The notes: generated by a model not told the origin, from the letters alone. Shown: positions 19,626-28,708, counted from the first letter of the stretch. The stretch is 64,000 nt of DNA from Candidatus Jettenia sp. (GCA_021650895.1 CP091278.1:773659-837658), one strand, 5' to 3'. Translations and numbers: made by a program.

Positions 19626-20720
19626 TTAAAAGATTTTTGGCAATGGTTCCGGTCCAGATACTTCTTTTTTTTCCATAAGACCCGTTTTATACGGCCTTGT
19701 ATGTTCGGGAAAAAACCACTCATCAGGACTACCTTTTTCCTGGAAAAATTTCAGTCGCATTTCATGGTTACGCGTATGATGGCAAGGCCCGCATATATTA
19801 AATGCTGTACCGTATGTTCCTACCTTAGCTATCTTCTGCCCTTCCGGTGCCTTTCCAATGTCCATAAAATAACTAAATATTTCTCCTGCTCCATGACAGG
19901 CCTCACAAGTAACGCCTTCCTCTGAGTATTTTCCCGTGCTCTCATCATAGCCAGTTGTATGACATTTTAAACATGTCTTTCGATATGCAGCGTCTCCTGC
20001 AATATAATCAGGAGCTTCTTTTACACGATCAAAGGTTTTAAACTTGATCCTCATCCATCTTTCAACATGCGGGGATGTTAACCCTGTATGGCACTTGAGA
20101 CATTTTTGGCTACCTACATAAATAGCTTTATCTCCTGTAATGCTATATTTTTTAAAATTGCCCATTTCTACCCTTTCATTAGGGTCGGTCTCTTCTGGCG
20201 TTAAAGTTGCTAATTCTTCCCAAAAGTCAAACATTGCCTCAGCCACAACGAGTTTCTGCTCCATCTGCCTTTTATGATAATACATGCCCTCATGTGCGCT
20301 CTCCTCGCTCAATGCTCTTCCGTTCCCCCCATGGCATACAGTACATCCGTAAACATCAAAGGGTAATTCCTTTGTATGAGAATGTTTTGCTTTCAGCTTG
20401 TCCTCATCAATATGACAGGTCATACAACGGTCAACCTTGACCCCATTTTGCTTTTTTTCCCAACTATAGTCACCTTTGAGCAGTATCTGTTTAATCTCAT
20501 AAAGGGGATAACGCATTGCCGTAAGGCGCTTACCCAACAACTCCTTTTCTTTTACAGATGAGGCTGCTAAAAATTCCTTCTCAACCTTCAATGCCTGTTC
20601 TTCATAATACTCCTTTTGGTATTTTTTCCAATTTGGATTAAATTCATCTTTAATCCACATAGAAGAGCCTATAAAAAACAAAACGCTCAAAACAAAAAAA
20701 ATAAACCTTTGTAAGCTCAT
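19626..20720 (-). CDS. membrane-anchored hexaheme cytochrome c
   Basis: A 364-residue protein with an uncleaved N-terminal anchor (FIFFVLSVLFFIGSSMWI) and six CXXCH motifs: CMTCH, CTVCH, CLKCH, CLKCH, CEACH and CGPCH. The second half has the cytochrome c554-like layout (YVGSQKCLKCH, TCLKCHTTGYDE, GVTCEACHG). The haem domain should face the paryphoplasm or anammoxosome lumen side. It sits 47 bases after subunit IV and 89 before the octaheme gene, so it probably replaces cytochrome c1 or f as the electron exit of this complex. The partner roles are inferred from gene order. Confidence 0.92.
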   Translation of the reverse strand: MSLQRFIFFVLSVLFFIGSSMWIKDEFNPNWKKYQKEYYEEQALKVEKEFLAASSVKEKELLGKRLTAMRYPLYEIKQILLKGDYSWEKKQNGVKVDRCMTCHIDEDKLKAKHSHTKELPFDVYGCTVCHGGNGRALSEESAHEGMYYHKRQMEQKLVVAEAMFDFWEELATLTPEETDPNERVEMGNFKKYSITGDKAIYVGSQKCLKCHTGLTSPHVERWMRIKFKTFDRVKEAPDYIAGDAAYRKTCLKCHTTGYDESTGKYSEEGVTCEACHGAGEIFSYFMDIGKAPEGQKIAKVGTYGTAFNICGPCHHTRNHEMRLKFFQEKGSPDEWFFPEHTRPYKTGLMEKKEVSGPEPLPKIF

Positions 20721-20767
20721 AAATCACCTGTTCTAAAAATACTCAATGTTAAGTATCTTGAAATAAA

Positions 20768-21484
20768 TTATATATTGATCCAAGGTGTAGCAATGATATA
20801 TTTTACATTAAACGCTAGCCTAAAAATCATTTTAATTACCGTACCTATCATGGTTAGAAGAAGCCCCATCGTTAATACATACCTAACGATACCAAGTTTA
20901 TAAAAAAAATCTCTTTTTACAAACGCAGGAAGAACTAACCCTAAGAAATAAAATCCTATCATGAGTGCAATTCCCAATGGCAAGGGTAAATCATGTAAAG
21001 GTGGTGGGGTAGGAAAATCGTGTGTCCACTTTTCCCAGGGCCAGAAAAATGCCCAGAATGGACCTCGAAGTGCAGTGCCAATGTATATCAACACATACCA
21101 AAAAACATAGCCAAAAACAAAGACAGATACCGCAAATTTTCTCTCTTTAAATGTATAATAACCATTCCCTTTAGGATTATTGTCTAAATAGGGGATGAGT
21201 ATTAAGCCAAGAATGATAATGCTGGGAAGTACAACACCAGCATACCATGGATCAAAATAAACTAATGCCTCTTGTAAACCTAAAAAATACCACGGCGCCT
21301 TTGCCGGGTTCTCGGCTTGCCCGGGATTTGACAATTCTCTCAACGGAGCGTCCACTACATACGAATAAAAAAGTAGCCCTACCGTAACAAAAATAGCAGC
21401 TAAGAATTCTTTAGCAACCAAGTTGGGCCAGGTAAAAACTCTATCATCTTTAACTTCTCTTCCCTTCTCCTCCATAACCTCCAT
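20768..21484 (-). CDS. petD: cytochrome b6f-type subunit IV (C-terminal half of cytochrome b)
   Basis: A membrane protein of about 238 residues with four to five helices, corresponding to the C-terminal half of cytochrome b. I chose ATG 21484 because GAGGAG lies seven bases ahead; ATG 21511 would add nine residues. The Qo-site motif usually written PEWY appears as KAPWYFLGLQE, so the glutamate position is occupied by proline, as in some menaquinol-type relatives. It follows the cytochrome b N-terminal subunit by about 54 bases. Together they form the quinol-oxidising core with the Rieske protein. Confidence 0.9.
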   Translation of the reverse strand: MEVMEEKGREVKDDRVFTWPNLVAKEFLAAIFVTVGLLFYSYVVDAPLRELSNPGQAENPAKAPWYFLGLQEALVYFDPWYAGVVLPSIIILGLILIPYLDNNPKGNGYYTFKERKFAVSVFVFGYVFWYVLIYIGTALRGPFWAFFWPWEKWTHDFPTPPPLHDLPLPLGIALMIGFYFLGLVLPAFVKRDFFYKLGIVRYVLTMGLLLTMIGTVIKMIFRLAFNVKYIIATPWINI

Positions 21485-21538
21485 GGAATGACTCCTCAGA
21501 AATATCTTCAATTAACTATAGAAACTTCAACGATAGAA

Positions 21539-22309
21539 CTATAATGGACCTGAAATACCACCGTCTTTACGCACTCTCCAGAAATGCACCATCATCAACG
21601 CTGAAGCCATCACAGGAATTGCTATACAGTGCCATACATAGGCTCGCAGTAAGGCAGGAGCTTCAATCATTGTTCCACCTAACAAAGCAAAGCGAACATC
21701 ATTGTCAGCTCTCATTCCCAGTATGTAGGCAAATGGTCCCTCATGGCCTAAAAACGGTGTCGCACGCGCCATATTCGTACCAACAGTAATAGCCCAGTAA
21801 CCTAATTGATCCCAAGGCAACAGATAACCGGTAAAACTTAACAAAAATGTAAGAACTAGCAGGATCACACCAACCACCCAGTTAAACTGCCGTGGCGGTT
21901 TATATGAGCCTGTTAAGAAAACCCGAAACATATGGATACTCACAGTAATAACCATTGCGTGAGCACCCCATCGGTGAGAATTTCTTAAAAATCTACCAAA
22001 AGGTACTACATACATTAAATCTACAATATCTGCATATGCCCTGTTTACATCAGGAACATAGTAAAACATTAACAGGATACCTGTTATTGTCTCAAACAGG
22101 AATATAAAAAACGTAATCCCTCCCATACACCAGGTAAAGCGAATCTTCGTACCATGCTCTCGCACCTTTGCTGGATGTAGATGCAACCATATATTGCTGA
22201 TAATCTGAAGAACCCTGTTTCTGGGGGTATCTGCATATCCATGGCGAAATACAGATCTCCAAATTTCATTATCTGTAATTTTCTTTATTAAATCAGGAAT
22301 TAATTTCAT
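21539..22309 (-). CDS. petB: cytochrome b (N-terminal, b6-type) subunit
   Basis: A 256-residue protein with four membrane helices that carries the two b haems. Ligand histidines are visible as [21 protein letters not shown] (one of each pair) and [46 protein letters not shown] is the conserved first helix with its glycine. The length matches b6-type split cytochrome b rather than full-length mitochondrial type. It lies between the NAD(P)-linked flavoprotein and subunit IV in the operon. Role: oxidises quinol and recycles one electron across the membrane. Confidence 0.94.
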   Translation of the reverse strand: MKLIPDLIKKITDNEIWRSVFRHGYADTPRNRVLQIISNIWLHLHPAKVREHGTKIRFTWCMGGITFFIFLFETITGILLMFYYVPDVNRAYADIVDLMYVVPFGRFLRNSHRWGAHAMVITVSIHMFRVFLTGSYKPPRQFNWVVGVILLVLTFLLSFTGYLLPWDQLGYWAITVGTNMARATPFLGHEGPFAYILGMRADNDVRFALLGGTMIEAPALLRAYVWHCIAIPVMASALMMVHFWRVRKDGGISGPL

Positions 22310-22391
22310 GTGAGCAACCCTCTCTCCTTTTCACTTTTTCGCAATTTCCCCTCATAACGAAAAAAAATTATCTTTCTGCTTTTCCCCTTTC

Positions 22392-24137
22392 TTATAACAT
22401 TTTATTAATTTCTTCATTAGGTTTCCAAAGCACACGCTTTAAGGATATCACACTTACCGGACAATCCTTGCAATTTCCACATCGAATACACTTATCAGTA
22501 TATTTAATTACTATGCCATCTTTGCTAACGAACGGCTGATACCCTTTATTTTCATCATACGCATCAACTTGCTTCAATGCACCAACAGGACATACCATAC
22601 TGCATCGGCCGCACAGTACGCATTCATTCGTTTCTACATTAATATTAAGATCGCATTTCAGACAACGTAATGCTTCAATTTTTGCCTGAGCTTCGGTAAG
22701 GCCGAGTTCTACTAAATTAAAAGTGCCCTCTCTATCCTCCACAGGCAGCATTTGCATCTGCTGGCGAGGAACGGCATCATAATTTTCTTCACGTAAATCA
22801 AATTCGTTATCTAAGAGTGTAACCCAGGCTTTTTTCTTAGGTTCCTGAACCTCTTCTCCTCTTATGAATCTATCAATAGCCTTTGCGGCAACATGTCCTT
22901 GTGCAATACATTCAATGACAGTACTTGGCCCTAACGTTACATCGCCCCCGGCAAAAATACCCTTTTTATTGGTCATAAGAGTATCACTAACAGCAAGCGT
23001 TCCCCATTTTGTAACATCTAAACCATGATCGTCTCCAAGAAACTTCAGGTCTGATTCCTGACTAATTGCAGTAATGATGCAATCTGTTTCAATGGTAAAT
23101 TCAGAATTAGGAACTGGCTCTGGTCTCCTTCTTCCGCTATTATCAGGCTTACCTAATCGCATCTTGATACATTCCAAAGCCTTTACCTTCCCATTTTCAG
23201 TTAAAATCCTGACAGGCGCTGCTAAAAAATGGAACTGGATCCCTTCATGATCAGCCTCTTCGACTTCCCATGGTAAGGCCGGCATCTCTTCTCGTGTCCT
23301 TCTGTATACAATGTAAACTTCCGGGCCTAGCCGGTGAGCAGTCCTCGCTGCGTCTATAGCAGAATTTCCACCACCAATAACAACTACTTTTTTACCCGGA
23401 CTTCTCGTATCGCCATCATTCACATTTTTCAAAAACTCCAAACAATCCACGACTCCTTCTGTTCCGTCTTCTCCGGGAATTTCAAGCCTTTTCCCTTTTT
23501 GTGCACCGACAGCTATGAATACGGATTTATATCCTTCGTTAAATAAATCAGAAATTGTTTTTCCCGGACTTCCAATCGGTGTATTCGTCCTGATATCAAC
23601 ACCGCGCTCTAAAATATGGCTTACATCAAACATAATTTGATCACGGGGAAGTCTATATGAGGGAATCGCCCACATCATCATGCCGCCTACTTGGGATTCC
23701 TTTTCAAAAACAGTTACCTTATACCCCATACCGGCAAGGTCATTGGCAGCAGTTAGTCCTGCAGGACCAGCTCCAATGATAGCAACTTTTTCTTCCTTTT
23801 GCTTTATCTTTGGAGAGGAAACCCTTATCTTATTTTTGTAAATATAATCCGTAACAAACCGCTTTAAAGCATCAATTGCTACAGGTCTGTCAAAATCGCC
23901 ACGTTTACATTTGCTCTCACAGGGATGCGGGCATATGTAGCCACAAACGGCTGGAAATGGATTAGTCTCTTTCATCAATTCGTAAGACTCCTGGTATTTT
24001 CCTTCCTGAATCAAACGAATATAACCGGGCACATCCATGTGTGCCGGGCATCGGTGCTGGCAACGAATATTTTCCTTTAACCAATCCAAATCAACAAGCG
24101 CCCGTATTCCCCGTTTTGGTAATGTTGCTTGTTCCAT
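22392..24137 (-). CDS. NAD(P)-linked FAD oxidoreductase with ferredoxin domains (GltD/NfnB-like)
   Basis: A 581-residue iron-sulfur flavoprotein. The N-terminal cysteine-rich domain (CQHRCPAHMDVPGY, CGYICPHPCESKCKRG) is the GltD-type Fe-S region. The FAD site is VAIIGAGPAGLTAANDLAG near residue 118, and the NAD(P) site is VVVIGGGNSAIDAARTA near 255. The C-terminus adds two 4Fe-4S sets (CVLCGRCSMVCPVG and CIRCGNCKDCP). Such proteins are usually soluble partners of glutamate synthase or NADPH:ferredoxin enzymes. Here it is placed between Rieske and cytochrome b, so it probably docks on the complex and exchanges electrons between NAD(P)H or ferredoxin and the quinone pool. The direction is unknown. 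Confidence 0.93.
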   Translation of the reverse strand: MEQATLPKRGIRALVDLDWLKENIRCQHRCPAHMDVPGYIRLIQEGKYQESYELMKETNPFPAVCGYICPHPCESKCKRGDFDRPVAIDALKRFVTDYIYKNKIRVSSPKIKQKEEKVAIIGAGPAGLTAANDLAGMGYKVTVFEKESQVGGMMMWAIPSYRLPRDQIMFDVSHILERGVDIRTNTPIGSPGKTISDLFNEGYKSVFIAVGAQKGKRLEIPGEDGTEGVVDCLEFLKNVNDGDTRSPGKKVVVIGGGNSAIDAARTAHRLGPEVYIVYRRTREEMPALPWEVEEADHEGIQFHFLAAPVRILTENGKVKALECIKMRLGKPDNSGRRRPEPVPNSEFTIETDCIITAISQESDLKFLGDDHGLDVTKWGTLAVSDTLMTNKKGIFAGGDVTLGPSTVIECIAQGHVAAKAIDRFIRGEEVQEPKKKAWVTLLDNEFDLREENYDAVPRQQMQMLPVEDREGTFNLVELGLTEAQAKIEALRCLKCDLNINVETNECVLCGRCSMVCPVGALKQVDAYDENKGYQPFVSKDGIVIKYTDKCIRCGNCKDCPVSVISLKRVLWKPNEEINKML

Positions 24138-24178
24138 AAATATAACCTTCTTTAAAGAATGTCTATTGAAATTTCATA

Positions 24179-24697
24179 CTAAACAATTAATTCTGTCTCA
24201 ATAGGTACAATTTTACTTGTATCTACAACTAATTTTCCACTATCGGATAAAATAACTTCAAAGTGACTTAAAGGACGGGGAGCTGGTCCGGCAAAATTCA
24301 CACCGTTTCGATAGTATTTACTTCCATGACACGGACACTCAAAGATATTCTTTTCCTTTGAGAATTCCACCGCACACCCCAGGTGTTGACATACTACTGA
24401 AATCGCCTTAAAACTATTGCCATCACGCACAACAAATATCTTTCTTGATTTAAGCGTGGTTACCGAATTTTCAGGAAAAGATTTAGGCTCCCCTACAGCA
24501 AATTTCGGTGAAGGCTCGAAAAGCACTTTGGGATAAAAAAACCCCTTATATCCGAGAATTTGCGATAAATAAGCACCTATGGTTGCAAAAAACAATCCCC
24601 ATCCTGCTACTGTTAAAAAATTTCTACGGGAGAAATTAAACCAAATCCTTCCTTCGGTTTCCGACGTATTGCGTCTGGTCTTTTCTTTCGCTTCCAT
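24179..24697 (-). CDS. Rieske 2Fe-2S protein
   Basis: A 172-residue membrane-anchored Rieske protein. An N-terminal RRNFLTVAGWGLFF segment is the helix, preceded by a twin-arginine-like RR, consistent with Tat export of a folded Fe-S domain. Cluster ligands are CQHLGC and CPCHGSKY, spaced as in bc complexes, followed by GPAPRPL. It is the first gene of the six-gene respiratory operon, with a strong ribosome site (GGAGG) and a promoter about 100 bases upstream. It takes the first electron from quinol at the Qo site and passes it to the haem subunits. Confidence 0.94.
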   Translation of the reverse strand: MEAKEKTRRNTSETEGRIWFNFSRRNFLTVAGWGLFFATIGAYLSQILGYKGFFYPKVLFEPSPKFAVGEPKSFPENSVTTLKSRKIFVVRDGNSFKAISVVCQHLGCAVEFSKEKNIFECPCHGSKYYRNGVNFAGPAPRPLSHFEVILSDSGKLVVDTSKIVPIETELIV

Positions 24698-24796
24698 AAT
24701 ATAAACCTCCTGCTAAAATCCTTATCTAATTACTTAAAATTGTATTATTTTTTATATTTTTCCAAAACAAAATTTCTTATAGTACTTAAAAGCCGC

Positions 24797-24825
24797 ATAT
24801 TATATTTAACAATGAAAAAAGTCAA
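24797..24825 (-). promoter_or_regulatory. sigma70-type promoter of the respiratory operon
   Basis: Read on the minus strand, TTGACT (24825-24820), a 17-base spacer and TAATAT (24802-24797) match the -35 and -10 consensus. A start of transcription near 24790 would leave a leader of about 90 bases before the Rieske ATG. It lies in AT-rich DNA downstream of tusA's start region. Confidence 0.5.
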
Positions 24826-24852
24826 GTACATTTTAGAGAACTCAAATATAGT

Positions 24853-25098
24853 TTATACCTTTTTAACGAGCAAACGGTAAGCACCTTGAAGATTTTCTAC
24901 CTTAATAATTTTATGACCCTCTTCTTTCAAACTTCGAGGAACACTTCTTATCGGTTCTCCATCGTCTAATATTACCTCTAAAACTTGACCAGAATCCATC
25001 ATTTCCAGTTTTAACTTTGTTTTTACAAAGTTAATAGGGCAAAGCACCCCTCTTAAGTCAATCTGCTCATCAGGATTAATGTTTCCATCTTCTACCAT
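24853..25098 (-). CDS. tusA: TusA/SirA-family sulfur carrier protein
   Basis: An 81-residue small protein of the TusA/SirA/YeeD family. DLRGVLCPINFVKTKLKLE carries the conserved cysteine that holds a persulfide. The family motif is CPxP; here the last proline is Asn (CPIN), as occurs in some sulfur-relay members. It is the last gene of the sulfite-to-cysteine set, 23 bases after the JAMM peptidase gene. Probable role: carries sulfur between sulfite reduction and cysteine or cofactor synthesis. It could also be an unrelated tRNA-thiolation relay protein. Confidence 0.88.
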   Translation of the reverse strand: MVEDGNINPDEQIDLRGVLCPINFVKTKLKLEMMDSGQVLEVILDDGEPIRSVPRSLKEEGHKIIKVENLQGAYRLLVKKV

Positions 25099-25121
25099 GT
25101 ATAAAACTCCAAATATTTATG

Positions 25122-25544
25122 TTATATCCTAGTTATCTTTTCTTCCTCAAATTGCTTCTCTACTTCATCATAAACCCATGATCTGACTTCAATCTTTTTG
25201 CCTTTCTCGATAGCAATAATCATGTAGGAATAACCAAACCATGCGCGTTCCGTATCAAAAACAGATGGTATTGCAGGATGGTCCGGGTGGGAATGGTATA
25301 TTCCTATAATCTGAAGACCCTTTTTTGCTGCTTCCTTATCAACCCTTGTAAACTCTTTGCCGTCTATTTCATATCTATCATGGGTTCTTTCTGTATTTTT
25401 GTTCTGTACAGGATAAACTTCAACCACCTTTTTTTCAGATGTATTTGTACCAATTAACAACCCACAACATTCCAGAGGATAACTCTTTCTGACCTCATTC
25501 TCTATATCGTGAAGTTTACGAGCATCAATACACAATGATCCCAT
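25122..25544 (-). CDS. JAMM/MPN metallopeptidase, Mec+-like
   Basis: A protein of about 140 residues with a complete JAMM zinc site: an early glutamate in LECCGLLIG and HSHPDHPAIPSVFD (His-x-His-x10-Asp). I chose ATG 25544 because GAGAGGA precedes it by four bases; an upstream start would overlap the cysteine synthase gene. In mycobacteria the relative Mec+ releases cysteine from the carrier protein CysO. Its position directly behind cysteine synthase suggests the same job, but no CysO/ThiS-type carrier with a GG end is encoded nearby. Confidence 0.87.
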   Translation of the reverse strand: MGSLCIDARKLHDIENEVRKSYPLECCGLLIGTNTSEKKVVEVYPVQNKNTERTHDRYEIDGKEFTRVDKEAAKKGLQIIGIYHSHPDHPAIPSVFDTERAWFGYSYMIIAIEKGKKIEVRSWVYDEVEKQFEEEKITRI

Positions 25545-25576
25545 GGATTCCTCTCGAATTCTCACAGATTTTATCT

Positions 25577-26533
25577 TTACACACCTGCCCAAAAACTTGT
25601 ACTCAAATAACGGTCCCCTCTATCAGGAAAAATCGTAACAATCAGACCTTTCTCAAGTTCACTCGCCACTCTCAATGATGCCATAAGTGCAGCACCGGAA
25701 GAATATCCCACAAAAAATCCTTCTTCTGCTGCAAGTTTCTTAATAATCGTATAAGCATCTTCTGTCTCTACTGCAATTTTTTTGTCAGGGAAATGATCAT
25801 CATAAATACCAGGAACAACTGAGGTACTCATGTGTTTCATACCTTCCAGCCCATGAATTGAGGTAGAAGGCTCAACCGCTATCACTTGAATGCAAGGATT
25901 ATATTCTTTAAGGCGCCGCCCGGTACCCATAAGGGTGCCACTTGTCCCTAAACATGCAACAAAATGCGTTACCTCACCTGCCGTTTGCTCCCATATCTCT
26001 ACACCTGTAGTATCATAATGCGCTTTCCAATTTGCAGGGTTATTATACTGGTCAGCATAAAAATATTTTGAAGGATCTTCATTTACAATTCTTTTCGCTT
26101 CTAACATTGCACCGTCTGAGCCAAGCAATGGATCAGTAAATATAATCTTGGCTCCAAAGGCACGTATGATCCTCTTCCGCTCCTCACTAACATTCAAAGG
26201 CATCACTAAAGTTACTTTATACCCTCTTGAGGCACCAATGAGAGCATAGGCAATACCTGTATTTCCTGATGTTGAATCTATAATAGTCGTATCGTAGTTA
26301 AGCTTTCCCGTTTTTTCAGCTTCTTCTATAATTCGCAAAGCTGGACGATCTTTTACAGAACCTCCCGGATTAAACCATTCGGCCTTAGCATAGATCTCCA
26401 CATCTTTATCTCTTAATTCCTTTGCAATTCTATTAATTCTTAAGAGGGGAGTATTTCCTACATTGTCTAAAAGTGAACTATTCGGAATCCGCTTTGATAT
26501 ACATTTTGTGTTCTTTATAGCAGTACTCGCCAC
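25577..26533 (-). CDS. cysM: cysteine synthase (PLP-dependent, CysM-like)
   Basis: A 318-residue fold-type II PLP enzyme. NPGGSVKDRPALRII contains the PLP lysine, TSGNTGIAYA is the substrate loop and GTSGTLMGTGRRLKEYN is the phosphate-binding loop. SSGAALMASLRVA lies near the C-terminus. It joins an activated serine (O-acetyl- or O-phosphoserine) to sulfide or a thiocarboxylate carrier. Its neighbours (sulfite reductase, DsrE, JAMM peptidase, TusA) point to a carrier-based route like that of mycobacterial CysM, though a plain sulfide-using enzyme is possible. Confidence 0.92.
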   Translation of the reverse strand: MASTAIKNTKCISKRIPNSSLLDNVGNTPLLRINRIAKELRDKDVEIYAKAEWFNPGGSVKDRPALRIIEEAEKTGKLNYDTTIIDSTSGNTGIAYALIGASRGYKVTLVMPLNVSEERKRIIRAFGAKIIFTDPLLGSDGAMLEAKRIVNEDPSKYFYADQYNNPANWKAHYDTTGVEIWEQTAGEVTHFVACLGTSGTLMGTGRRLKEYNPCIQVIAVEPSTSIHGLEGMKHMSTSVVPGIYDDHFPDKKIAVETEDAYTIIKKLAAEEGFFVGYSSGAALMASLRVASELEKGLIVTIFPDRGDRYLSTSFWAGV

Positions 26534-26552
26534 GACACTACCTCATCTTGCG

Positions 26553-26972
26553 TCATATAAATAATTGTGTTTCTGCACCATCTGCTAGTTCCAATAAAGT
26601 AGTTAATCCAACAATATCATCTACTTTAGATTTAACTACAGATTCCTCTAATTCCATAAGCTTCACGGCTGTAGTGCAGGCATAAATTTTTAAATTTCCC
26701 ATCGTTCGCACATCATCGAGTATTTCTTTCAGTGAAATTGGATTGATCTCACGAATCCTCCTGGATAACTGTTCGCCTTCCTTGCCAAACTCATTTGATA
26801 ACTTTGTTAGATCAAAATCTTCATTCACGAACCTCTTCAATGCCCAAAAGAAGAGGAAAATATACGTATCCCTTCCCATAGAGGCCGCTGTAATAGCTAA
26901 AGTAACTATCTGATAGAGCTTATCATAAGTACCGCTATGAGCAAATATAATAAACTTCTTTCTACTTTTCAT
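26553..26972 (-). CDS. DsrE/DsrF-like sulfur-relay protein
   Basis: A protein of about 139 residues in the DsrE/F/H-like superfamily: FIIFAHSGTYDKLYQIVTLA at the N-terminus, TYIFLFFWALK, and KIYACTTAVKLME with the conserved cysteine, ending near GLTTLLELADGA. I chose ATG 26972 because GAAGGA precedes it by six bases; an upstream start would overlap sulfite reductase by 26 bases. DsrE proteins bind persulfide and work with TusA and siroheme sulfite reductases. It lies between the reductase and cysteine synthase. Confidence 0.85.
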   Translation of the reverse strand: MKSRKKFIIFAHSGTYDKLYQIVTLAITAASMGRDTYIFLFFWALKRFVNEDFDLTKLSNEFGKEGEQLSRRIREINPISLKEILDDVRTMGNLKIYACTTAVKLMELEESVVKSKVDDIVGLTTLLELADGAETQLFI

Positions 26973-26985
26973 CGGGAGTCCTTCA

Positions 26986-27876
26986 TTAGGTTTTTTCAAA
27001 TGCACTCGCAACTTCTTTTTTAAATTTATCTAATCCTACACGTTCTATAGAAGTACCGATTCTTTCCTTCGGCTTGCCATTCTCTTGATACCATTTCAAA
27101 GTTGCTGCAATAAAATCATTTACTTTGTGATCAGGGAGAAAATTAACTACTTGATCAGCCTCTCGGGGATGTCTACCATGCTTCCCACCAGTACGCACAA
27201 GCCAGCCCTTCTTCTTATCCTTCCAGGCATCGGTAGGACATGCTCTTATACAATCCCCACAATAGACACATTTCGATTCATCGAAAACCGGTTTGCCCTC
27301 TTTATCTGCAACAATTGCACCTTCCATACAGGCTTTGGCACACAAGGTGCATCCCGTACATAAATCTTTACTCCATTCCGGATACACCACACCCTGAAAC
27401 CCTAAATCCATCTCCCTTGTCCTTGTACAATCAATAGGGCAACCAGAAAATCCCATCTTAAACTTATGAGGGCATGGTATACCAAAAAACTTCTCATCGA
27501 CTTCCAGGGCCTTCGCTTGTGTATCCATAATCCCGTTGGGATTATACTCACAACCCCCACATGCCGTAGGAACCCTTACCCTCGGACCACAGGATGCGAT
27601 CTTTTGTCCTACTGTAGCCAGCTCCTTTATCACTGCATCAAAATCATCAATATGAACACCAATAATCTCCACAGATTGCCGAAAACTCAAATGACAGTAT
27701 CCTAACCGACTATATTTCTTTGCAACCTCGGCAATTTTTGTCAACTTTTCAGGTGTAATTCTCCCACCCGGAACTTTTAATCGGACAGTAAAAAGGTCTT
27801 TCTGTGTCTGTTTTATGAAGCCACCTGATTTTAATTCATCGAGATTAATTCTTTGCTTTCCCTTATTTTCTACCAT
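26986..27876 (-). CDS. small siroheme sulfite/nitrite reductase with ferredoxin domain
   Basis: A 296-residue protein. An N-terminal ferredoxin-like half-domain (FTVRLKVPGGRITPEKL) is followed by a siroheme/4Fe-4S core with ACGGCEYNPNG and FSGCPIDC, then two 4Fe-4S motifs (CTGCTLCAKACMEG, CVYCGDCIRACP), then a basic tail. This is the layout of short anaerobic or assimilatory sulfite reductases (DsrAB/aSir relatives). Siroheme synthase lies 154 bases upstream, and DsrE, CysM, JAMM and TusA genes follow. The role is probably reduction of sulfite to sulfide for cysteine. Nitrite as substrate cannot be excluded from sequence alone. Confidence 0.9.
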   Translation of the reverse strand: MVENKGKQRINLDELKSGGFIKQTQKDLFTVRLKVPGGRITPEKLTKIAEVAKKYSRLGYCHLSFRQSVEIIGVHIDDFDAVIKELATVGQKIASCGPRVRVPTACGGCEYNPNGIMDTQAKALEVDEKFFGIPCPHKFKMGFSGCPIDCTRTREMDLGFQGVVYPEWSKDLCTGCTLCAKACMEGAIVADKEGKPVFDESKCVYCGDCIRACPTDAWKDKKKGWLVRTGGKHGRHPREADQVVNFLPDHKVNDFIAATLKWYQENGKPKERIGTSIERVGLDKFKKEVASAFEKT

Positions 27877-28030
27877 TCAAACTCCTAAATCGATACAATT
27901 ATCCATCTTTATAAATAATTAAGCAAACGACAATTATATACATACAATTGAACCAATATCTAACAATTTTTAATATTAGCACTTCATAAAAAATCTTGCA
28001 AGAGAAAATAAGTCTATAGACATTGTCAAC

Positions 28031-28666
28031 TTATTTCAAAATTTTTTCAGAAATAATCTCTAACATTCTTTTTTTTGCTTCAAGGATACCTTTTTCCTTA
28101 ACAACTTCAAGCATATCAAGCGCCGCAATCTGTTGCAAGATATCACGCCTTATAGACTCATCCATTATCTCAGAAAGCACCTTTCTTCGCATCTCCGATA
28201 AAAGTTTTGTAAATTCATCATACTCATTCCCAAATTGTTTTTCCAAATACTCCCGGATATTCCGAGCTAATGCAGGACTTGCACCACCCGTTGAGATACT
28301 AATACAGAGATCACCCCGCACCATGGATGAAGGCACAATGAAAGAACAAAATTCAGGTTTATCAACAACATTTACCAATATTCCTTTCTCCATGGCATCG
28401 GAATAAATTCTCTTGTTTACTTCTTCATCATCCGTAGATGCAATAACTACCAACGCTTCTTTTAAAAATTCTTTATCATACTTTTGTTTGATCCGCTCAA
28501 TCTCTGTTTCTTTTTCCAATTCAGGACAAAATTCAGGGGATACTACCGTTACCCTTGCGCCTGCTTCTTTTAGACTGCACACCTTACGCCAGGCAACATT
28601 ACCACCACCTATCACTACACATTTTTTATCCTGTATATTCAGGAATATAGGATAATATTTTGCCAT
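28031..28666 (-). CDS. precorrin-2 dehydrogenase / sirohydrochlorin ferrochelatase (Met8-like)
   Basis: A 211-residue protein with an N-terminal NAD-binding site (CVVIGGGNVAWRKVCSL), VVDKPEFCSFIVPS and the signature STGGASPALARNIREYLE. It has the length of a Met8/SirC/CysG-B domain without the methyltransferase half. It oxidises precorrin-2 to sirohydrochlorin and, in Met8-type proteins, inserts iron to make siroheme. The product is the cofactor of the sulfite reductase encoded just downstream on the same strand. The same pathway also feeds haem d1. Confidence 0.92.
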   Translation of the reverse strand: MAKYYPIFLNIQDKKCVVIGGGNVAWRKVCSLKEAGARVTVVSPEFCPELEKETEIERIKQKYDKEFLKEALVVIASTDDEEVNKRIYSDAMEKGILVNVVDKPEFCSFIVPSSMVRGDLCISISTGGASPALARNIREYLEKQFGNEYDEFTKLLSEMRRKVLSEIMDESIRRDILQQIAALDMLEVVKEKGILEAKKRMLEIISEKILK

Positions 28667-28708
28667 TGCACCTCAACACCATATAAAGTTCTTGGTAATA
28701 ACTTACTA

